From: JBBRGK01 sp036741355
Lineage (GTDB): Bacteria > Chloroflexota > Dehalococcoidia > CAUJGQ01
DNA length: 64,000 bases
NCBI GenBank assembly: GCA_036741355.1
Contig: DAINSK010000009.1
Location: forward strand, 1 to 64,000
Direction of reading: 5' to 3'
The position numbers and the translations under genes are program-made. Under the pieces are notes generated by a model. That model made no database searches and was not told where the DNA came from. It was given only the letters and a program-made list of their open reading frames with translations. Each line of letters begins with the position of its first letter. The stretch's first letter is position 1. This document shows, piece after piece, positions 25,628 through 34,864 of the stretch.

Positions 25628-27164
25628 TGGACGATCTCTTCGCTACCGTTCGTCGGCCGGTAGACCGTGACTTCGTCTTACTCCTCGCATTGCGGGCCGT
25701 CGGCGTGGACGGTTCCATAGATTCGAAACCTTCGATAAACCACCGTCTGGCACGGTCGATCTGATCGAGAACGCGGTTGCGTGCCGTACCGCCGATCACG
25801 TCGCGGGCATCGATCGCGCTGTTCAGGTCGATGCTCAGCACTGATTTGTCAAATAGTTGCGAAAATTGACGGTACTCGTCCAAAGTGAGGTCGCCGAAGT
25901 CCTTCGTTCGTGATTCGGCGTAGCGGACCAGTCTGCCGACCACGCCATGCGCTTCGCGGAACGGCATCTGCTTGCGTACCAGATAATCGGCGATGTCGGT
26001 TGCCAGCGAGTAGCCGCTCCCTGCGGCCTCGCGCAGCCGGTCGACGTTCCATGTGATCGTCGGCAGCATCGCGGCAAAGATGTTCACCGTTGCTATCAGC
26101 GTCTTCGCCGAATTCAGGAGGGGCCCCTTATCCTCCTGCAGGTCGCGGTTGTAGGTCAGTGGCAGGCCTTTCATCATTGTGAGCGCGGCTATCAAGTTGC
26201 CGTACACCAGGCCGGTGCGGCCCCGCGCCAGTTCGGCGACGTCGGGATTCTTCTTCTGCGGCATGATGCTCGAACCCGTTGCGAAGGCATCGTCCAGCGT
26301 GATGAAACCGAACTCACGGGTTGACCAGACGATGATCTCTTCGGCCATCCGCGAGATGTGCATCATGCAGACAGCGGCGGCGTGGTGGAAGTCGATAACG
26401 AAGTCACGGTTCGAGACCGCGTCCATGCTATTGGCAGTAACTCGGGCGAGGCCGAGCGCCTCAGCCGCGCCTTCGCGGTCGAGCGGGTATGGAAGACCCG
26501 CCAAGGCTCCCGCTCCGAGCGGCGATTCATCAATCGAGTCGCCGACCGCGGCGAAGCGGATGCAGTCACGCCGTAACATTTCGAAGTAGGCCATCAGGTG
26601 ATGTGAAAGCCGTACAGGCTGGGCCAACTGCATGTGCGTGTAGCCCGGCATGACCACGTCGATGTGCTGTTCGGCGAGATCGATGAGCACTCTTTGCAGT
26701 TCTACGATCGCAGTGATCGCCTGGTGGGTCGCATTGCGCACGAGCAGGCGAAAATCGGTGACGACCTGGTCGTTTCGAGACCGAGCGGTGTGAAGCCGTC
26801 CGGCCGCGGGACCGATACGACGCTCGAGCTCAGCCTCGACGTTCATGTGGACGTCTTCGAGTTCGGGCCGCATCTGGAAAGCGCCGGCTGCTGCGTCGGC
26901 GGCGATGCTTTGCAGGCCCTTCACGATGCGCTGGGCATCCAGCGGATCGATGATTTCCTGCTGTCCGAGCATCGTGGCGTGGGCGATCGAGCCCGCTATG
27001 TCGTAAGCGAGGAGCGCTTCGTCCTGGGCAATTGACGAAGTGTATGCCTCGACCAGCGGGTTGGTCTGCTTCTCAAACCGTCCGGCCCAGCGCTTGTCAC
27101 CGTCGGAGCCGGTCCTTTTGCGTATCCCATCCCCACCGGATGCGGCCTTCGTGTTACGGGGCAA
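25620..27164 (-). CDS. argH: Argininosuccinate lyase
   Basis: Last step of arginine synthesis: argininosuccinate to arginine and fumarate. The fumarase/aspartase superfamily signature GSSIMPQKKNPDVAELARGR is complete, with KRWAGRFEKQTNPLVEAYTS at the N-terminus, the HTARSRNDQVVTDFRL block and the catalytic His region YTHMQLAQP. Extra: about 20 N-terminal residues before the usual start and a Lys/Arg/Ser-rich tail of some 25 residues (ARSKTKSRSTGRRTVAKRSS) that is not part of the common enzyme. argC, J, B and D are 2.5-10 kb away; argF and argG are not in the window. Confidence 0.96.
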   Translation of the reverse strand: MPRNTKAASGGDGIRKRTGSDGDKRWAGRFEKQTNPLVEAYTSSIAQDEALLAYDIAGSIAHATMLGQQEIIDPLDAQRIVKGLQSIAADAAAGAFQMRPELEDVHMNVEAELERRIGPAAGRLHTARSRNDQVVTDFRLLVRNATHQAITAIVELQRVLIDLAEQHIDVVMPGYTHMQLAQPVRLSHHLMAYFEMLRRDCIRFAAVGDSIDESPLGAGALAGLPYPLDREGAAEALGLARVTANSMDAVSNRDFVIDFHHAAAVCMMHISRMAEEIIVWSTREFGFITLDDAFATGSSIMPQKKNPDVAELARGRTGLVYGNLIAALTMMKGLPLTYNRDLQEDKGPLLNSAKTLIATVNIFAAMLPTITWNVDRLREAAGSGYSLATDIADYLVRKQMPFREAHGVVGRLVRYAESRTKDFGDLTLDEYRQFSQLFDKSVLSIDLNSAIDARDVIGGTARNRVLDQIDRARRWFIEGFESMEPSTPTARNARSKTKSRSTGRRTVAKRSSNG

Positions 27165-27317
27165 TGCTCACCTCATCGTCAGATATGGCGGGTTCAGGAT
27201 AGCGCCGCTCACGGCAGGACACCACTTGACGTACTGTTTGCAATGCATAGTCTAGGAAGGCAGGGCAGCCGGGGGTGCCTGGCCGCCAGCCGATGAATTG
27301 CATTTAGGGGGTCGATT

Positions 27318-28901
27318 TTGGAAGTCCCAATGCTTGTATCGGACTTTTTGCGCCGTGCGGTCGAGGTGTATCCAGAGAAGGAAGGTGTCGTCTGCGGCGG
27401 CGCTCGCTTTACCTACGCGGAGTTCGGAAGCCGTGTGAACCGGCTCGCGAACGCGCTCGCGGCGATGAACGTGGCCAAAGGCGACCGCATCGCCATCCTC
27501 AGCCCAAACTGCCACCGGTTCCTCGAGGCGTTTTATGGAGTGACGGCGGTCGGCGCCGTTCTTGTTCCGCTGAACTACCGTCTGGTGCCGTCCGATTTCA
27601 CGTATATCGTCAATCATGCCGGCGCTTCAGTTTTCCTCGTCGACGAAGAGCTCGTGCCCGTTGCCGATGAGATTCGACCACAACTGGGTACTGTGCGCGA
27701 ATACGTCATGCTGGGTGGCTCGACCAAAGAGGGCTGGACTTCCTACGAAACGATGCTGGCGGATGCGACCGATGGAACACCCGCCGATGCTTGCGTCGAC
27801 GAAAACGACGTGGCGACCATCAACTACACCTCGGGCACCACGGCACGGCCCAAGGGCGTGATGATGACCCACCGCAACCTGTATGCAAACGCGTGGAATA
27901 CCATCGGACACCTTCGCGTGTCACACGACGACGTGCTGATCCATACTCTGCCCATGTTCCACGCCAACGGTTGGGGCACGCCGTTTTCCGGCACGGGTAT
28001 GGGGGTCAAGCACGTGGTGCTGCGGAAGGTCGACGGGGCCGACATCTTCCGCTTGATCCAGGACGAGAGCGTAACCTGGGCGTGCATGGCACCCGCCGTC
28101 CTGAGCGTGATCCTCAATTTCCCCGATAAGCAGAATTATAAGATCACCACGGCGCCACGGCTGGTTGTCGCCGGTGCGCCGCCGCCGGCCGCATTCATCA
28201 AGCGTCTGCGCCAGGAGCTCGGTTGGGATTTCATTCAGGTCTATGGGCTCACGGAAACCGCGCCGTTCCTGACGATTACGATCCTGCGCCCCGACATGTA
28301 CTCGCTCTCGATCGACGAGCAATGCCAGATCCAGGCCCGCGCGGGGGTGCCCATGGTTGGCGTCGACCTTCGTATCGTCGACCAACACGACCAGGACGTG
28401 GTACCGGATGACGAGCAGGTCGGAGAAGTGATCGCTCGTTCAAACGTCGTGATGAAGGGGTACTGGCGCCAACCGGGCGAAACAGGCAAGGCAATCGTAA
28501 ACGGCTGGTTTCACACCGGCGACCTCGCGACGATTAACAAAGCGGGCTATATCAACATCGTCGACCGCGCTAAGGACGTGATCATTTCAGGTGGAGAGAA
28601 CATCTCATCGATAGAGGTAGAGGACGCACTCTACAAGCATCCGGCGGTACTTGAGTGCGCTGTCATCGGCGTGCCAAGCGAAAAGTGGGGCGAGACGCCC
28701 AAGGCGCTGATTGTGCCTCGCGAGGGCATGCAGCCGGACGAGACAGAGATCATCGGTTTCTGCAAGGAGCAGATGGCCCATTTCAAGGCTCCCACCTCGG
28801 TCGAGCTGGTCGAGAGCCTGCCGCGCACCGCAACCGGTAAGCTCCAGAAGTACGTACTGCGCGATAAGTACTGGGGCGGCGCCAAGCGCAAAGTGAACTA
28901 A
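27318..28901 (+). CDS. Long-chain fatty acid-CoA ligase (AMP-forming)
   Basis: A 527-residue ANL-superfamily ligase that adenylates a carboxylate and transfers it to CoA. Motifs: P-loop-like INYTSGTTARPKGVMMTHRN, A4/A5 VYGLTETAPF, A8 GYWRQPGETGKAIVNGWFHT with DLATINKAGYINIVDRAKD, and the C-terminal catalytic Lys in RTATGKLQKYVLR. Best fit is the medium/long-chain FACL13-like group; the exact chain length is unknown. TTG 27318 has AGGGGG six bases upstream; ATG 27330 is the alternative. Monocistronic and divergent from argH. Confidence 0.93.
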   Translation: MEVPMLVSDFLRRAVEVYPEKEGVVCGGARFTYAEFGSRVNRLANALAAMNVAKGDRIAILSPNCHRFLEAFYGVTAVGAVLVPLNYRLVPSDFTYIVNHAGASVFLVDEELVPVADEIRPQLGTVREYVMLGGSTKEGWTSYETMLADATDGTPADACVDENDVATINYTSGTTARPKGVMMTHRNLYANAWNTIGHLRVSHDDVLIHTLPMFHANGWGTPFSGTGMGVKHVVLRKVDGADIFRLIQDESVTWACMAPAVLSVILNFPDKQNYKITTAPRLVVAGAPPPAAFIKRLRQELGWDFIQVYGLTETAPFLTITILRPDMYSLSIDEQCQIQARAGVPMVGVDLRIVDQHDQDVVPDDEQVGEVIARSNVVMKGYWRQPGETGKAIVNGWFHTGDLATINKAGYINIVDRAKDVIISGGENISSIEVEDALYKHPAVLECAVIGVPSEKWGETPKALIVPREGMQPDETEIIGFCKEQMAHFKAPTSVELVESLPRTATGKLQKYVLRDKYWGGAKRKVN

Positions 28902-29070
28902 CGGTTGCCGCTGCCCGCTTAAACAGCACAAGAGCCCGCTTCGCCCGGTTACGCCTCGGTCTTCCCAGAGACTAGCCAAGGCGGCATCGCGTGACCCCGT
29001 CGTGGGCGTGATAAAGGCCCATAGGTACGTGCTATTCTTCATGTGACCGATTGATCGCAGGAATGGTCCT

Positions 29071-29367
29071 ATGACCGCGGTAGAAGAACGCGTCCGTACT
29101 CACGTAGTCCTCCCGCGCGGCGTTATTGAAGCTGTTGATCGGATTGCGGGAAGACGTAATCGCAGCGAATTCATCGCCGCGGCGGTCCGGGACAGTCTAA
29201 TACGGGCACTGCAAAGGGAAGCGCTGGAGAATACGGCCGGGGTGCTAGCCGGGAGCGACTATCCCGAATGGGAGACGCCAGAAAAGACATCCGCCTGGGT
29301 TCGTAAGTTGCGAGCGGAAGACAACAGGCGTCTCGAAAGGAAGCTGCGTCGCTGGTCTAGTTCATGA
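29071..29367 (+). CDS. Ribbon-helix-helix type antitoxin (VapB-like)
   Basis: A 98-residue protein. The N-terminal RTHVVLPRGVIEAVDRIAGR followed by RNRSEFIAAAVRDSL is a CopG/RHH fold (beta strand then two helices). The C-terminal half is charged and would wrap around a PIN toxin. Its stop overlaps the ATG of the next frame (ATGA), the normal antitoxin-toxin coupling. The toxin gene next to it is broken, so the antitoxin may now act only as a DNA-binding protein. Confidence 0.8.
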   Translation: MTAVEERVRTHVVLPRGVIEAVDRIAGRRNRSEFIAAAVRDSLIRALQREALENTAGVLAGSDYPEWETPEKTSAWVRKLRAEDNRRLERKLRRWSSS

Positions 29368-29630
29368 GCTGGCACGTTCTCGCCACAACGGACGTGGTAA
29401 TAGCGGAGACATGGTCCGGTCTACGTCCAGAAGAACGTGCTACAGGAGAGGAACTCCTCTCGTCTTTCGTATTCTTGCCGACGTCCCGGGAAGCGGCGCG
29501 TCGCGCGGGGGAATGGCGATACACCGCCCGAGATCAACATTGTTCCGCTCCCGCGCGCGGCGTGGAACTCCATAACGCGTCGCCGGGTCGTCGGCTCCCT
29601 CCGTCTTCCGTGTGCACGCGGGCCACTTAG
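29364..29630 (+). pseudogene. Truncated and shifted VapC/PIN toxin remnant
   Basis: The middle of a PIN-domain toxin is readable (TTDVVIAETWSGLRPEERAT and FVFLPTSREAARRAGEWRY). The first catalytic Asp region (usual D-S/T near the N-terminus, about 35 residues) is absent, and after RGVELHNA the frame turns into unrelated Pro/Arg-rich sequence instead of the D-x-x-I/L-A-A block. Both ends of the active site are therefore missing, so RNase activity is not expected. The ATGA overlap with the antitoxin is kept. Confidence 0.7.
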
Positions 29631-29658
29631 CTCACCACGTGTCTGGTGCCAGCGCCGG

Positions 29659-30897
29659 TCACTTATTCGTCGGTAGTTCGCTGAGCACCGACTCGAAAAT
29701 ATCGAGCGCTTCGTCGATCTCCTGGTCCGAAACCGTGAGCGGTGGTGAGAAGCGGACCGTGTTCGGACGCAGTATGTTGATCAAGAGACCACGGTCCATG
29801 CAGCCGCGGGTCACACCGTCCGCTAAATCGCCCGAGAATTCCACGGCGCAAAGCAGCCCCATGCCCCGAACTTCGCTGATATCGCGATGACGGTCCTCGA
29901 TGCCGTGCAGCCGTTGCATCAGCTTGTCGCCTTTGCGCAGCACGTCAGCGGGCAGGTCGTTGTCGATGATGTAACTCAGCACCGAAAAGCCTGCTGCGGT
30001 AGCGAGCGGGTTGCCACCAAACGTCGATCCGTGGTCGCCGGGGACGAAGCACGCGGCAACCACCTCTTTTGCGAGAATAGCGCCGATCGGAACACCTCCG
30101 GCAAGTCCCTTCGCCAGGGTCATGACGTCCGGCTCGATGCCGAAATGCTCGTATGCCCATAGCCGCCCGGTACGGCCAACGCCCGTCTGGATCTCGTCCA
30201 AAACCAGGAGAATGTTTTGATCGTCGCAAAGTTTGCGCACGGCCTGCAGATAGTTTTCTGAGGGCAGGTTTACCCCGCCTTCGCCTTGCACGGGCTCCAG
30301 CATGATGGCGCACGTTTTTGGTGTCACCGCTGCCCGAAGCGCCTCGACGTCGTCGAATGGAACGATAATGAAGCCTGGCGGCAGCGGACCAAACGGAACC
30401 TTATAGCGCTCGGTTCCGGTAGCCGTCACGGCGGCCAGGGTGCGCCCGTGGAACGAGTTGGTGGTCGTAATGATCTCGAATGCGCCGTCCTTGTGCATGC
30501 CGCCCCACTTACGGGCCAGCTTAATTGCAGCCTCGTTCGCTTCTGCGCCGCTGTTGCAGAACCAGACGCGATCGAGTGCCGACTGTTCAACCAGGAGTTG
30601 AGCGAGTTGTACCTGTGGCTCGCTGAAGTACACGTTTGAGATGTGGATGAGAGTGTCGGCCTGCTTCTTGATCGCGTCGACTACCGCGGGATGGCGATGT
30701 CCGAGTGAATTCGTGGCGATGCCGGCCACGAAGTCCAGGTACCGCTTGCCGTCGGTATCGAAGACGGCCGTACCTTCTCCGCGCTCGATAACGATTGGCA
30801 TGCGTCGTGCGGCCTGGAAGTAATATTTGCCCTCGCGGTCGATCCAGTCGGTCGCGTTAGCGCCTTTTGCCGTATTAGGGTCTTGTGTCGTGGTCAC
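29659..30897 (-). CDS. argD: Acetylornithine aminotransferase
   Basis: A 412-residue class III PLP aminotransferase. FVAGIATNSLGHRHPAVVDA, FCNSGAEANEAAIKLARK, SFHGRTLAAVTATG, LDEIQTGVGRTGRLWAYEHF and the Lys-containing LAKGLAGGVPIGAIL are present. Sequence alone cannot fully separate ArgD from GABA or ornithine transaminases, but position behind the argC-argJ-argB genes favours ArgD. GTG 30897 is preceded by GGAG. The 236 bases upstream (30898-31133) hold no gene, only a three-copy CGACTGC repeat (31107-31127). Confidence 0.9.
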   Translation of the reverse strand: MTTTQDPNTAKGANATDWIDREGKYYFQAARRMPIVIERGEGTAVFDTDGKRYLDFVAGIATNSLGHRHPAVVDAIKKQADTLIHISNVYFSEPQVQLAQLLVEQSALDRVWFCNSGAEANEAAIKLARKWGGMHKDGAFEIITTTNSFHGRTLAAVTATGTERYKVPFGPLPPGFIIVPFDDVEALRAAVTPKTCAIMLEPVQGEGGVNLPSENYLQAVRKLCDDQNILLVLDEIQTGVGRTGRLWAYEHFGIEPDVMTLAKGLAGGVPIGAILAKEVVAACFVPGDHGSTFGGNPLATAAGFSVLSYIIDNDLPADVLRKGDKLMQRLHGIEDRHRDISEVRGMGLLCAVEFSGDLADGVTRGCMDRGLLINILRPNTVRFSPPLTVSDQEIDEALDIFESVLSELPTNK

Positions 30898-31133
30898 CTG
30901 ATTCTCCTACAGCTTCGGTATCGCTGGGTTCCCGCTGTTGCCTGACTAACGCCAGACCCCGCTCACTGCATTGCAGCTGCAGCCAAGTCGCGATGGCCAT
31001 CCCCTCTTGCCTTAAACGCTAGAGTCTCGTCTACTATCTCCCCTTCCTTGGTGGGGAAGGGGCCGGAAGTTAGGTCTGGCGGGCCGGGGTTGAGGTCTAC
31101 GACCTCCGACTGCCGACTGCCGACTGCCCTCGG

Positions 31134-34037
31134 CTACGGCGTTGGCGACGCTGCTGGCTGGCCTACGAGCTGGCTCAGCCGGTCGAGCGCCGCCTTGAGT
31201 CGTGCCTGTTGCTGGCCATAGCCAGCGAAGTCTCCTTGACGCAGTGCCTGTTGAGCCTGCGCGTCGGCGTCCAGAGCCTCCCGCGCTAGCCCTGCCACAT
31301 CGGTTGCCGATGGCGACGGCCCGGCCCGTACTGTCGGCGCCACGGTCGAAGATGGCGTTGGTGCAGGTGCAGGCGTGGCTGGAGCGGGCGTCGCGGCGCG
31401 CTGCGCCTGGCTGGCGGCGGCTTGGTTGCCTGCGCTGGTTGCGCCAACGGCAAATGTCGGTTGCGCCTGTCCGATTGCGACCTTCAGAGCCTGCTGAAAT
31501 GTCGGCTCCATATACACCTTGTCGCCGTTGTATACGATCACGGCGATCACGGCCGGCTTGGGGTTCTGGTCGGCTACCAGGTATACCGGCTCGACATACA
31601 GATACGAATTGCCGATCGGAATCAGCAGCAGATTACCGCGCTGAACGTGCGACCCCTGAACGTTCAACAGTGAGAACCGTTGTGAAATGTCCGGCTGGCC
31701 GTCGATGCTCGAGTCGACCTGGGCCGGGCCGGGGATCTGCCGTCCCGATGGGAACCGGTACACGGCCAGTTTTCCGTAATTTTCTCCATCGGAGCGGGCG
31801 CCCATCCAGGCGACCGCGTTTGGTTTGTTGGCCGCGGTGAATGGCCGAATGAGGACAAACTCCTCGTTCGATTCGCCCGGCAGTTTCATGATCACGTAGT
31901 AGGGAACCACGTCCTTGACGTTACCGCTGGCGCCTTCCTTCGGCGTTGCCCACAGGTCCTCTTTGTTGTAAAACGCCCGCGAATCCTGGATGTGGTAGGT
32001 GCGGAAGACGTCCGCCTGAATCGTAAAGAGGTCTTCCGGATAGCGGACGTGCGACCGCAGTTCGTCCGGCATTTGCGAAATTGGCTTCAACAGGCTCGGA
32101 AACATCCTCTGATAGGTCCTGGCGATCGGGTCGTTCGCATCCGCCAGATAGAAGGTCACCTCGCCGGTGTACGCGTCGACGACGACCTTCACACTGTTAC
32201 GAATGTAGTTGAAGCCCGAGCTGCTGACTTCCGAGTAGGGATAGTTGGACGACGTCGTGTACGCGTCCTGCATCCAGTACAGCTTGCCGCCGGCAACCAC
32301 CAGGTAGGGATCCTGGTCGAGTCGCAGGAACGGTGCAATATGGTTGATGCGATCGACGATATTGCGCCGGTAAAGCAGGCGGCTAGTGCCCGTAATTTGA
32401 CCGCTGATCAGGAGGTTGGTGTCACTGAACTCCCATGCGTAGACGAGCCGCCGGAAAAACGACCCGATCGGAATCCCGCCCTTTCCCGAGTAACGGGTTT
32501 CAGCCTGACCCGTGTCCGATTCGTAATCGAACTCCGATTGCTTACCGCCAATGATGACGTACTCATTCGTTTCGCTGCCGTAGTAGACACGGGGCTCGGT
32601 GATTGGCGGGGCGCCTGCCGGCGGGATATTGCCCAGGTTATAAGCGGGAAGACCGTCCTGGTCGACCTTGTTGACGGGATTCATGACAGCGCCGTAACCG
32701 TGGGTGTATTGGAGATGGATGTTCACCCAGCTCCGAGCGTTTACCGGCAGACCAGAGAGCGTCAATTCACGCGGCGACAGCGTTACTTCGGTATAGGCGT
32801 TGTCGATCTGATAGCGATCCACGTCGACGTCGTCGAACACATACAGCGGACGAATCTCCTGCTGCTGCTTGTACGCGTTGATAATGAACCGAGGGTCCCA
32901 CAGCCGAATATTGTTGATCGTCTCTTGATTGGCGCTGATTGCGTCCGCCGAAATGTTCGTTTCAGCATCGAATGGTTGTTCCTGGATCGAGTCGAGACCA
33001 AAGGCTTGGCGCGTCATCTTGATGTTGCGCTCGATGTACGGCTGTTCCTTGGCCAGTTCATTCGGGTCGACGGTAAAGCGCTGGACGGAGCCCGGATACA
33101 GACCGAGCACGACGATAAGCGCAATCACCCACGCCATTCCGCCAAGTCCCGCGGGGATCAGGCTCTTGCGTACCACCGACCACACGATGGCTGCCATGGC
33201 TATGCCGCTAAACGCGAACAGAATGAAATATCCGGGAACGCGGGCGTGGATATCTGTATATGTAGCGCCTTGCACCACGCCGTTATGGCCGATAGCCAGC
33301 TCGAAAATGCTCAGCACGTAGCCAAAGCAGAAAAGCAACAGCAGCCCAATGAGCAGCGCACCGACGTGCCCTTTATTGCCGCGACTGAGACGGAGCTCGA
33401 AGTTCTGCAAGCTCAGCGTAAAAGCGTAGACGCCGACCACGGCCAGCAAGGTGACGATCACTGCGCCGACCAACCAACCCTGCAGCGCGCGCAGTGCGGG
33501 CAACGCGAACACGTAGAAGCCAACGTCGTGATTGAACGCAGGATCGTTCACGCCGAAGTCGACGCGATTGGCGAAACGCAGCACCGTGTCCCACTGTCCA
33601 GCCGCTACCGAGCCAAAGATCACCGCGAGAAACAGTGAGCCGGCGACCAAGCCGATGGTCACAATGCGGCGTAGCGTGGCGGGCTCTACTTCCGCGATGA
33701 AGCTTTCTTCGTAGCCCTCCGGCGCCAGCCGTCGCGCGAGCCACAGGTTGAAACCGATGAAGAGAAGAAAAATCAAGGCGCTTGCGAAGAAGAGGATGAC
33801 CTTGGTCAGGATCTCCTTGCCATACACCGACGAGAGGCCGACGCTGTCGAACCAGAGGTAATCGGCGTAGATCCCCTTGCCAATCGACGCAGCAATGAAC
33901 AGCACGAATACAGCAACGGCGATTACGAGCCAGCGCGCCGCGTTGATGTGCGGAAGCTGCTCACGCCCAACACGGAATTGAATAGGGGGCGGACCAAGCG
34001 GTCCGCGGTCTTCTCTAGGTGGCTCGCCGAACGACAC
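31134..34037 (-). CDS. UPF0182 family membrane protein
   Basis: A 967-residue UPF0182 (COG1615) protein. The N-terminal third has seven or so membrane segments (from ARWLVIAVAVFVLFIAASIG to about residue 320); the rest is a large probably extracytoplasmic region with family blocks YVIIGGKQSEFDYES and LVAGGKLYWMQDAYTTSSNY-like sequence (here VVAGGKLYWMQDAYTTSSN). The C-terminus is an Ala/Pro/Thr-rich linker and a short coiled coil (QQALRQGDFAGYGQQQARLK). Function is unknown. It sits 18 bases after argB on the same strand and before argD, so it is probably transcribed with arginine genes. Confidence 0.93.
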   Translation of the reverse strand: MSFGEPPREDRGPLGPPPIQFRVGREQLPHINAARWLVIAVAVFVLFIAASIGKGIYADYLWFDSVGLSSVYGKEILTKVILFFASALIFLLFIGFNLWLARRLAPEGYEESFIAEVEPATLRRIVTIGLVAGSLFLAVIFGSVAAGQWDTVLRFANRVDFGVNDPAFNHDVGFYVFALPALRALQGWLVGAVIVTLLAVVGVYAFTLSLQNFELRLSRGNKGHVGALLIGLLLLFCFGYVLSIFELAIGHNGVVQGATYTDIHARVPGYFILFAFSGIAMAAIVWSVVRKSLIPAGLGGMAWVIALIVVLGLYPGSVQRFTVDPNELAKEQPYIERNIKMTRQAFGLDSIQEQPFDAETNISADAISANQETINNIRLWDPRFIINAYKQQQEIRPLYVFDDVDVDRYQIDNAYTEVTLSPRELTLSGLPVNARSWVNIHLQYTHGYGAVMNPVNKVDQDGLPAYNLGNIPPAGAPPITEPRVYYGSETNEYVIIGGKQSEFDYESDTGQAETRYSGKGGIPIGSFFRRLVYAWEFSDTNLLISGQITGTSRLLYRRNIVDRINHIAPFLRLDQDPYLVVAGGKLYWMQDAYTTSSNYPYSEVSSSGFNYIRNSVKVVVDAYTGEVTFYLADANDPIARTYQRMFPSLLKPISQMPDELRSHVRYPEDLFTIQADVFRTYHIQDSRAFYNKEDLWATPKEGASGNVKDVVPYYVIMKLPGESNEEFVLIRPFTAANKPNAVAWMGARSDGENYGKLAVYRFPSGRQIPGPAQVDSSIDGQPDISQRFSLLNVQGSHVQRGNLLLIPIGNSYLYVEPVYLVADQNPKPAVIAVIVYNGDKVYMEPTFQQALKVAIGQAQPTFAVGATSAGNQAAASQAQRAATPAPATPAPAPTPSSTVAPTVRAGPSPSATDVAGLAREALDADAQAQQALRQGDFAGYGQQQARLKAALDRLSQLVGQPAASPTP

Positions 34038-34055
34038 TGTGCCTCCGCCTCTCTG

Positions 34056-34835
34056 TCAGCCGACGAGTGTCCCCACCGGCTCGGTTCCAATGGCCTTGGT
34101 CAATGCGTGTTCCTGTCGCCCGTCGACAATCACCGGCCGCGAACCGGCGGCCGCGGCGCGAAAGCAAGCCTCGATCTTCGGGATCATACCGCCTTTCAGA
34201 ACACCCGATCCACGTAGACGGTTTGTATCCTCGGATGTCAACCGATGAACGAGGTCACCGTTGCCGTCTTGTACGCCGGCAACGTCGGTCAGAAAGACAA
34301 GCCGGCAGTGATTGAGCACCGCCGCGATCTCACCAGCTACCGTATCAGCGTTCACGTTGAGCAGCTGTCCCGAGCCCTCTCCGATGTGAATGGCAATCGG
34401 AGCGATGACCGGAACGATGCCGGCGTTCAAGAGCATTTGGAGCAAGGCGACGTCCACTTCTCGTACGGCGCCGACGAATCCAAGTGCCGGCTGGTCAATC
34501 TCTGCTCGAAGCAACCCGCCATCCGCGCCGCAGAGCCCCAACGCGCGCACGCCCAGGCCTGCAAGCTGGGCAACCAGTTGCTTGTTGATCAGGCCCGCGA
34601 TGACGGCGACGACGACGTCGAGTGTTGGACCATGCGTCACCCGGAGGCCGTCGACAAAATGCGACTCGACTTTGTGAATGTCGAGCCAGCGCGTAATCTC
34701 GGCGCCGCCGCCGTGGACGACGACAATAGGGACACCGCGGCGGTGCAACGCGGCGATGTCGCTCAACGTCGTGTCGCGGGCGCCGAGCGTGCTGCCGCCG
34801 AGCTTTACTACAACGGTTTGGTTGAATTCGGGCAC
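34056..34835 (-). CDS. argB: Acetylglutamate kinase
   Basis: A 259-residue amino-acid kinase phosphorylating N-acetylglutamate. VVKLGGSTLG, VVVHGGGAEITRWLD, DGLRVTHGPTLDVV, LCGADGGLL and VLKGGMIPKIEACFRA are visible. GTG 34835 (29 bases after the argJ stop, with GGAG before it) gives the standard N-terminus; the open frame runs to 34922 but would overlap argJ. The N-terminal helix used by arginine-sensitive hexameric forms is absent, which hints at the non-inhibited type. Confidence 0.94.
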   Translation of the reverse strand: MPEFNQTVVVKLGGSTLGARDTTLSDIAALHRRGVPIVVVHGGGAEITRWLDIHKVESHFVDGLRVTHGPTLDVVVAVIAGLINKQLVAQLAGLGVRALGLCGADGGLLRAEIDQPALGFVGAVREVDVALLQMLLNAGIVPVIAPIAIHIGEGSGQLLNVNADTVAGEIAAVLNHCRLVFLTDVAGVQDGNGDLVHRLTSEDTNRLRGSGVLKGGMIPKIEACFRAAAAGSRPVIVDGRQEHALTKAIGTEPVGTLVG

Positions 34836-34864
34836 CCTGCGAGGCTCCCAGACGAAATCGCGAC

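Noticed and set aside
31107..31127. Three tandem CGACTGC units
   Set aside because: Only three 7-base copies in non-coding sequence; too short to support a functional repeat or CRISPR.
31992..33638. 548-codon plus-strand open frame
   Set aside because: Antisense to UPF0182; composition-driven, no family motifs, while the minus-strand protein matches a known family throughout.
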